A DNA stretch of 64,000 nt from Acanthococcus lagerstroemiae. Lineage: Eukaryota; Arthropoda; Insecta; Hemiptera; Eriococcidae. Positions 57,801 to 64,000 of this stretch are shown here, in pieces. The DNA is taken from the NCBI GenBank assembly GCA_031841125.1, contig CM063109.1, forward strand, positions 37,390,038-37,454,037, given 5' to 3'. The notes under the pieces were generated by a model, which was not told where the DNA came from, ran no database searches, and saw only the letters and a program-made list of their open reading frames with translations. The first letter of the stretch is position 1. Every line of letters starts with the position of its first letter. Both the position numbers and the translations under genes were made by a program.

Positions 57801-60800
57801 TGGCAACACTGATACGGCGATGCGTTGTCCAGATTGTTAGGAAAGTGTTAGGTAGTACAAATTTCAGTTTGATTAGTGAATTTGCTTTCTTTTTTCAAAG
57901 ATCTAAGTATGGCATCGACGATACAGATATACTCCAAAATCGAATATCCTTCGGTCATGCAGTTATAGAAACCAAATTTACGAAACGTTTTGTAAGATGT
58001 ACGGTGCTATCACTGGTATTGGGAAGTTAACTAAAAGTACCTATGTTAGTAGCCATGCTTCTACAACTTGGGGGATACGTATAAAGAACGTGTAAAAGGA
58101 GTGATCTTTGAACGCCTTTGGCGTGTTATGAAAATCGTTTTTGAAGAAAGTTGGTTAAAATAATTTCAGCAATAGCATTGAGCTAATAGCATAAAAAAGA
58201 ATTACCTCCATGGAGATTAAAATAAAGTGAAATTGAAAATCGCGATTTTTGACGTAGAAGGATAGGGAAGCTGAAATAATCCCCCAGGCTTTTCCAATGT
58301 GTTAAGCGTTACTTAGTTCGTTTTAGTGTGTTACACTAGCTCTGCCTAGGCAATTTCAACTTCTCAATGTCACGAGGTCACGACAGGTTTATTAGGACTC
58401 GGAATCGAAGTAGCTGACTGAGGGACAGAACTGAAAACCTGTCTAGTTTGAGTGATTAAAAATTCACTCTCATAAGAAAGGTACAGATACAATGATTAGA
58501 TATTTTGAATAAATTTTGAAAAATTTAGAGTTATTTAAGGGTAAATTTTTATGGAAATCATTTTTCCACGACATTTACTACAAATTAAAACAGTTACCGA
58601 AAAAAATTAACTGGTAGAATCCTCATAAGACGAATTGGATCTTTGCTCCCCATGTTACGGATAAGAAATATCGATTTTGATCACTCGACCTTCTTACATG
58701 TTAGTGTTCGCGAGCGCTCTCTAAATTTCATTTCACATCCCAGTTGGGGTGGATGGGCGCATATGAATTGCAAACCGAGAGGGGTACCGCATGTATGAAC
58801 TGCAAACCGCGTATATGTATGTGTGAACTGCAAACTATTGTACATCTTTACTGCGTAGATTAGAATACGGGAAAATCATGTAATATACGGTTCTACGGTA
58901 CAAATTATTTGAATATGAGAGTAGGTCCACTCACAACTATAATATAATATAATGGTAATGTACTAATGAAAATATTATCAGCGTCGTATTAAAACGTAAA
59001 AAAAAAAAAAAGGAAAATATAGGCCAAATTATTTTTGTTTTACCTAACACGCCCTTTTAAAAACAACTCAAGCACTTAAAGAATTCAAATCTAGTCAATT
59101 AACCGCTTTCGTAGTCCCGAATTTTTCGACCCAAAAACTTCTGCTTTCACTTCTTTACGCAAAGTCATAGGTTTGGTTTTGGAATAAAACAAGAGTATCA
59201 ACGAAAGTAAACAGGTCGGGATGTGAATGATAAAATGAGGAATTGAATGCTGAGTGGAATCATTCGCATGCGTTCGTACTTCACCTCATATCGGCAGTAC
59301 AACATGCCCACAAATGACTGGGAAAACGTGCAGTGTCCGCTATACAATTATTGAGAAGATAGTTGCTGTACGTGGTCAGCTTGCTGTTAGCTGGCGTAAC
59401 CGAGAACAAGTCCTGAATGTAACACTGCGTCACTCCGTCTGGTGCCAGAAAGGGTATACCAAGGGTATACGAAATCCATTTGCCAACCTCGCGGTCTTGT
59501 AATCTGTCGAAAGTTCTACGTTTGCAATTCATATATCTCCTACGGAGTGAATCGATGTAGCGGTTGGCAATTCATAGATCCACTTCACACGCCCCTTCAC
59601 GTAAGGTTTGCAATTCACTTGCGCCTCAGAGAAAAGAACAAATGTTACTGATGAAAAACGCCCGGGTTGCCGATCAGATTACTCCGCAAAATGGAGTGAT
59701 GATGATATGCGCGCAGAATAGAAAATCTGGTCTCGCGCTATGATAAATATCTGCAAAAAAGTAACGATTATGTAGAAAAATGAAAAAACTCCCAGTAATT
59801 ATCTACTTTCCATTCGAACTGATTCTGTTGATTTTATTATTTTGGGGGATTTTAGTAAACTTACTTTCCAAACACCCCACGTATACTGAAGAATTCATCG
59901 CCAGTTCCTTCGTATCGTGCTTCCTTCGCGAGATAGCGCTAATAAGCTGTTTATAAACCCCAAGTGTCATCTTGCCGAGGGTGACATGACACCTCACGTA
60001 TTAATGGAGTTGTATTGAATTTGTAGATTTATGTTTTATCATGCCTCGTATTTATGTTGATAGAAATGATTTACAGTCAGCTCTGGATGAATTTGCTGCC
60101 TGTGTACGACGATATAACTGCGCACCATGGAAAAAAGAGCTCTCTCGGCATTTTGTTGTCAGACAAGATGAAATTAGTTTATCGAGATTGTACGATCTCA
60201 GCGGGAAAGTTCACGGCAAATTAAACGCAACTTACGATTTCTTATCAGCTTTGTGGGAATGCAGTTGTATTCGACGAGCTAGAAAAATTCTCGAGGTTTG
60301 TTTTTTTTTACATTTTTATGTCTTTACTTTGGCACACAAACCGGAAAACGTTACTTTCACGCGCCACGTTAATATTAATAATAATAATGATAAATAATTA
60401 AATAAATAAATAAAGGAAAAACTACTGACTGGACTGACTGAATGTCTGGTTTTATATAATAACAGGTTTTCGCTCAAGTATACTCAGTAGTATGACATCA
60501 TAGTAACATGAGTGGTGTGGTAGAACATATGGCGGTGCACGCATGTCGAAGTGGCCCCTAAAACAACGCACCCCCGGCCTCGGAAACTACCGAGTATCGC
60601 ATCAGTGGCCGGCCCGAGCCCCCATTTCGCCGTGCCGCTTCTGGTGCGCGCGTCCTGCGAGAGCTACCATGGTAAAGCTCTAGATAGGAGAGTACAATCG
60701 TCAGCCATTTTGAATTCGACCTCGCCCGTCGATGCCGAATTGATTACGCGGTACGCTCCGCATAGTCGGATTCGGCATCCACGGGCACGGTGGAAGTCAA

Positions 60801-61306
60801 AATGGCGGATGATTGTACTTACACAAAGTATACAGAACTCTTAACCATGGGGTTCCCTACTGACCGAGGTTCGTGCTCCCCGAGCACTAGCCTGAATTTC
60901 AGGTCCCCCACAGCCAGACACGCTTCCGCTTCACTCAACCCTCACCTCCTCGTCCTCGTCTTGGTACGTGTGGCGACGCAGGCAGGTGCTGACGGCGGGG
61001 GAACCATACCGTGGGGGGGGGGGTCCGCAGCTCAGCTGCAGCAGCTCTCCTAGAATGGTACAGAGTGGTCCTGTTCGATGGTGTGGGCCGAGCTTCTTCA
61101 GAATGAAGAGACGTGTGTCTGACAGATGCGGATGTGGCGATCTGCAGACTGCGGAACATATCTTCACGGAGTGTCCGCTGTTTGCCGATGGTCGACCTGC
61201 GCAGCTGGACCTCTTGAGGCCTAGTTGCAGGGCTTACATCCGTGACTGTGTGAAGATGAGGCCACTGAAACAAGTGCTGGGACTCAGTAGTCTACATTGA
61301 TGGAAA

Positions 61307-61338
<32 letters not shown>

Positions 61339-64000
61339 TAACTCACGACCCATATCTTATGGAAACTCTTAAAGGACACCAATGAAACGAGACAAGAAAA
61401 CACCATATGTCGTGGTGTGGAGCTGGGGGAGTCCACCCCTCTGATAATGTTGCGTTGAAGACCAACAGCTGAGGGTGGGCCAATACTAGGCATGGATAAC
61501 AAAATAATGTACCCTATCAGTGAGTATAAGAGTGGGTGCCGGGGCCTTGGTGGGACTGTTGTGGTGGACAACTTGTTGTCCGCACTGCGACTGTTCCTGC
61601 GGGGGCTAGTCCCTGCTGAAAAGAATACATCGGATTAGACGTATAAATAGAATATACTAGGCTATATATAGAGATAGATAGAGGTAAGACAGACATATCA
61701 CCACATTACCCAGGAAAACTATTTCTGTGGTTAATAAGGTGACATGAGGTATCATTAAAATATGCATGCCCCTCATCAAAGCTCCGCTCCAATAGTGGGA
61801 GGAGACGGGGAGGCCCCGTGGTATGGTTGGTCTTTCAATCAACCCGGGCAGACAAAAAAAAAATGGTTCGTCAGCCCTCTGCCTCGACCACTCCGTTTGC
61901 ATCTTCCTCTTCATGATGGCCGAGACAAAGACCGACACCCGGTTCCAACTACTTCGACTCCTCATCATCTACAGACGCCTGATCATTTATGTCTTTACTT
62001 TGGAGCGTGAAGAAAAGAGCGTTACGAAAAATAATAATAATAATAAAACTACTGACTGACTGACTCAACACTTAATTCGCCTGCGAGCACCACACTCCTT
62101 GTGTCAGCCTGTATTCCCGTGCGAGCATCACGTTCCTTGTACCAGCCTGCGAGCACTACACTCTGCTAGTGCATCATCTTGCAGACGAGTCTGCGACTAA
62201 GGGAGAGCATTTACATGTCTGCTTCGCAGACTGCGTCGATATAAGAATGTCATCGTCTGGCGAACGTAGCGTTCAAAAAATATGGACGGTAACGTGCACT
62301 GCAGAGCGTAGCGGACGACGACATTCTCATGTCGACGCAGTCTGCGAAGCAGACATGAAAATGCTCTCCCGTGGTCGCAGACTCGTCTGCGTGATGATGC
62401 ACTAGCAGAGCATTGTGCTCACAGGCTGGTACAAGGAGCGTGATGCTCGCATGGGAATACATTTTTTTTCCCTTTTAACTTTCGTTTTAAGTATATGCTT
62501 TCACGTTTTTTGTACATCGATATCTTCCGGAATATGATATTCTTACTAATCTGTTCGATGTACCTACGTTTTATGGAAACGTATATCGAGTCCACTCGAA
62601 ACAGAAAGTTAGGTCCGGTGGCTAGGCTTGTGGTTAAGGTACAATAATTATTTGGATAGTTTGATCATGGAGTACTGGCGTTCCTAGAATGCGTTCTTTG
62701 AGTCCAAATTGGCGAAACCAATTTCAGCCACTATGAAAAGGAGTTATCACGTGTGTACTAACACATATCAAATCTCGCAGATATTTGAGGTTGGTTAGAT
62801 TATCGCCTGCAAGTATTGCCGAATTCTCTCTAAATTATAGGCCGAGCTCATTCTGTAGAAAGCGGTTTTATCTGGTGTGGGGCTGCGGTCTTCTCAAAAT
62901 TCTTCTCACATTGTCATAAAAATGAGGCTATTCGAGAAAAATTTGAATAGCCAAAACTCGTTGGATGCTCAATATTTAAAAACAACAATAACAACAACTA
63001 GAGTATCTCCTTTAGAGGTAGAAATATTCTCGTTTCATATTATTTTACGTCGCTGATAACAATTATTATAGTCTTACGCGACGAGTATCGACGCACAGGT
63101 GTTTATGCGTTACAGCAGTGATTTTACAATCCTTTAAAAAAGCAAAAAATGTGTTTACCTCTGGATGGGAATCAGTAAGCGTCTCCATGACTGGGAAAGG
63201 GGTAGCGTCGTTGTGGGTCAGGCGTATACGATTAAACTTGAGACAGTAATTAAGAATATTGATTGCAATTCTCAATGCACTCGACGTTCAGATAAAAATT
63301 TTAGTCACCTCGTGGTATTCTAAAATCTAGTAATACTTATGAAGAAGGTTCTATGATTTATCTAACGTGTGTTTGAACAGACTCCGGATTTGACTATTAC
63401 ACAGGTGAAATCGAAGGAGTTGCAGGGAAATTCGAACGAAAAGGCTGCCAAACTTCTGAAAACTCTACTATCGACGACGCAAGATACCGATATAGTCGAC
63501 AGATCGGAAGTATATCACAAGCTATTGTCTATTTATAGTATGTACGAGTATTGCATATTTCTTACATATTTTAAATTTGTATACAAAGTTCTGTACTAAA
63601 TCAGATGACGCGCAAGTACAGGGACATACCGATGCTACTTTTTGGGGAGGAGAAAGGCAAACTTTTTGCCTAGTAGAAATGTAAATGTTTTCAACTGAAA
63701 AATTCAGGTTGCGCTTGTGAAATTTTGTCTACTGAAGGTCAATTTGATTAAATTTTTAAACTTCGAAATTAACTTTACTTATTTGACGAAAAGCTTCTCT
63801 TAGTTCTTACGCTTAATGTTATACGATTCATAGATGAAACCGATGACTACAGAAGCGCATCGAGTCTATGGAAACAGATGCAGGAAGAAGACTGTCGCCC
63901 TTCAAAAGAATTCTTGATTCTGCTAGCTGAAATCATGAGTAGACATGACATTTCGATTCCGTTTGAAGTTCCCACAGAAAATGATCGTGCAGCCGATGGT
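51892..64000 (+). CDS. LRPPRC: LRPPRC-like PPR protein, copy B (5' 16 exons, runs off the window)
   Basis: Second LRPPRC/bsf-family gene, predicted mitochondrial. Exons seen: 51892-52019, 52132-52274, 52421-52543, 52629-52896, 53548-53779, 53866-54039, 54127-54340, 54433-54654, 54758-55035, 55810-55977, 56318-56422, 56520-56715, 56824-57049, 60064-60295, 63381-63537, 63834 onward. All are open, in phase and GT-AG. The start MSCILRSSFNFSLRKLCTRA is a basic presequence. Exons 2, 3, 4, 5, 7, 8, 13 and 14 have exactly the copy A lengths. In exon 4, 41 of 90 residues match copy A by eye. Conserved landmarks are HYNALLSVYWEN, ITYQRLLKSHCQMGDINGA and RYHYFWPLLVSRGKENDVSG. Exon 11 is unlike copy A. 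Flies also have two LRPPRC paralogs (bsf and LRPPRC2); whether this pair corresponds to them needs a tree. Confidence 0.9.
55080..55290 (-). mobile_element. tRNA-derived SINE, minus strand
   Basis: On the minus strand GTTGGCCGAGTGGTTAGCGC (A box) and GGGTTCGAGCCC (B box) flank a serine-type anticodon loop TTTCGAAAT. There is no long variable arm and no proper acceptor stem, so this is a SINE head, not a tRNA gene. It lies in copy B intron 9. Confidence 0.6.
55378..55478 (-). repeat. Dispersed repeat, copy 2
   Basis: Inverse of 23,862-23,925: TGATCACCCATTCG, CCGCACAGGTGATTTTGCAG, CGCACTCTAGTGCAGGTTTA. It is followed within 50 bp by a G9 run (55,514-55,522). Confidence 0.55.
56318..56422 (+). 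CDS. LRPPRC: LRPPRC copy B exon 11, diverged
   Basis: 35 codons, NVQPVKNCDLTMNGNAHSFH onward, between acceptor TTGTTGCAG and donor GTCGGT. It keeps the phase and position of copy A exon 11 (44 codons, a helical PPR-like segment SLERLYEMMKAKG), but no residue pattern is shared. It is Asn-, His- and Ser-rich, as expected of a loop. The exon call rests on splice sites and phase only. Confidence 0.6.
57105..57395 (-). mobile_element. GTTACCC-word element, tandem dimer
   Basis: Two units of about 145 bp in a row, each running from CGATnCGCAnTCA through GTTACCCATTTG and GTTACCCGGGTAA to TTTTGCGCATC. It is the same family as 15,386-15,612, inverted. Many short ORFs cross it because the units lack stops in several frames. 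Confidence 0.7.
57549..57750. repeat. Short inverted-repeat element
   Basis: CTTGTCACTTACCGGTGGGTGA at the left (20-bp core GTCACTTACCGGTGGGTGA) is inverted as TCACCCACCGGTGGTGAC near 57,720-57,737. About 200 bp, with no ORF in the centre. Confidence 0.5.
57751..60063. other. Copy B intron 13 remainder
   Basis: No exon is supported between the inverted repeat and exon 14. At 58,760-58,840 the word GAACTGCAAACCGCG-like recurs three times (AATTGCAAACCGAG, GAACTGCAAACCGC, GAACTGCAAAC), a short tandem. The rest has no structure I can define. Confidence 0.35.
60690..60820. mobile_element. Palindromic MITE, copy 3 (AAAATGGCGG family)
   Basis: AGTACAATCGTCAGCC at the left and GGCGGATGATTGTACT at the right are inverted. 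The centre GATTACGCGGTACGCTCCGC and CGGGCACGGT match copies 1 and 2 near 33 kb. It is shorter because the outer ends are missing or different. Confidence 0.7.
61054..61345 (+). mobile_element. 3' end of a LINE with (AAT)n tail
   Basis: About 82 codons read RWCGPSFFRMKRRVSDRCGC, then TAEHIFTECPLF, and end in VLGLSSLH and a stop at 61,300. The CGCG...HIFTECP pattern is the C-terminal zinc-knuckle-like motif of several insect LINE ORF2 proteins. A tail of about ten AAT repeats follows at 61,306-61,340. A G11 run at 61,013-61,023 stands just upstream. It lies in copy B intron 14. Confidence 0.6.
61346..62111. other. Copy B intron 14 middle: retroposon tails
   Basis: (AAT)n with ACTACTGACTGACTGACT at 62,020-62,070 repeats the end seen at 60,370-60,445 (AATAAATAAATAAAGG, ACTACTGACTGGACTGACTG). 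These look like two tails of the same retroposon family. The ORFs between are not recognised. Confidence 0.4.
62112..62460. mobile_element. Near-complete palindrome element with internal hairpins
   Basis: GTATTCCCGTGCGAGCATCA at the left is inverted at 62,441-62,460, and pairing continues through CTTGTACCAGCCTG, TGCTAGTGCATCAT and GTCTGCTTCGCAGACTG to a short centre near 62,275. Within each arm smaller palindromes occur (GCAGACGAGTCTGC, GTCTGCTTCGCAGAC). 349 bp, no true ORF. Confidence 0.8.
62470..63380. other. Copy B intron 14 end: nothing identified
   Basis: Plain intron sequence up to the exon 15 acceptor TTTGAACAG at 63,380. Confidence 0.35.

Noticed and set aside
60551..61273. Several 80-112 codon ORFs on both strands
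   Set aside because: They arise from less AT-rich repeat DNA. Only the plus-strand frame ending at 61,300 has a recognisable LINE motif.

Overview
This window is nuclear DNA from an animal, very probably an insect. The evidence is AT-rich sequence, GT-AG introns, a cathepsin B gene and two mitochondrial PPR-protein genes with metazoan-type exons, and a dense load of Tigger/pogo, mariner and hAT-like elements, LINE fragments and tRNA-derived SINEs. The transposon load and intron sizes would suit a hemipteran, but I cannot name the species. There are no bacterial-type operons and no CRISPR array.

Layout. 1-11,000 has no host gene I can support. It holds a broken transposase-like ORF (2,748-4,201, minus), LINE pieces (4,275-4,524 and 8,774-9,965, minus) and the first array of a ~45-bp repeat (6,837-8,430). 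11,646-24,520 (minus) is a complete six-exon cathepsin B gene of 350 codons; its large introns carry LINE remnants, MITEs and a second ~45-bp array. 24,520-27,586 is mostly repeats. 27,587-32,569 is a ~5-kb Tigger/pogo-type DNA transposon with ~363-bp inverted termini built partly from the same ~45-bp repeat and a broken, chimeric transposase inside. 32,848-33,968 holds two palindromic MITEs, one interrupted by a hAT-like insertion.

34,194-50,888 (plus) is a complete 22-exon LRPPRC/Bicoid-stability-factor-like gene (copy A). 51,892 to beyond 64,000 (plus) is a second LRPPRC-like gene (copy B), of which 16 exons are visible. The two stand in tandem about 1 kb apart. They share splice phases and, for most exons, exact lengths, so they are old tandem duplicates. 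Copy B is open throughout what is visible. Copy A has two single-base frameshifts (exons 12 and 20) but otherwise intact splice sites and reading frames.

Function. Cathepsin B is a secretory or lysosomal protease. The LRPPRC paralogs are predicted mitochondrial RNA-binding proteins acting in organelle mRNA stability and translation. Nothing links the two loci functionally; the rest is mobile DNA. The most unusual features are the tandem LRPPRC pair with its frameshifted first copy, the strand-switching ~45-bp repeat that also forms transposon termini, and a small element built from GTTACCC words. I found no convincing new molecular system.
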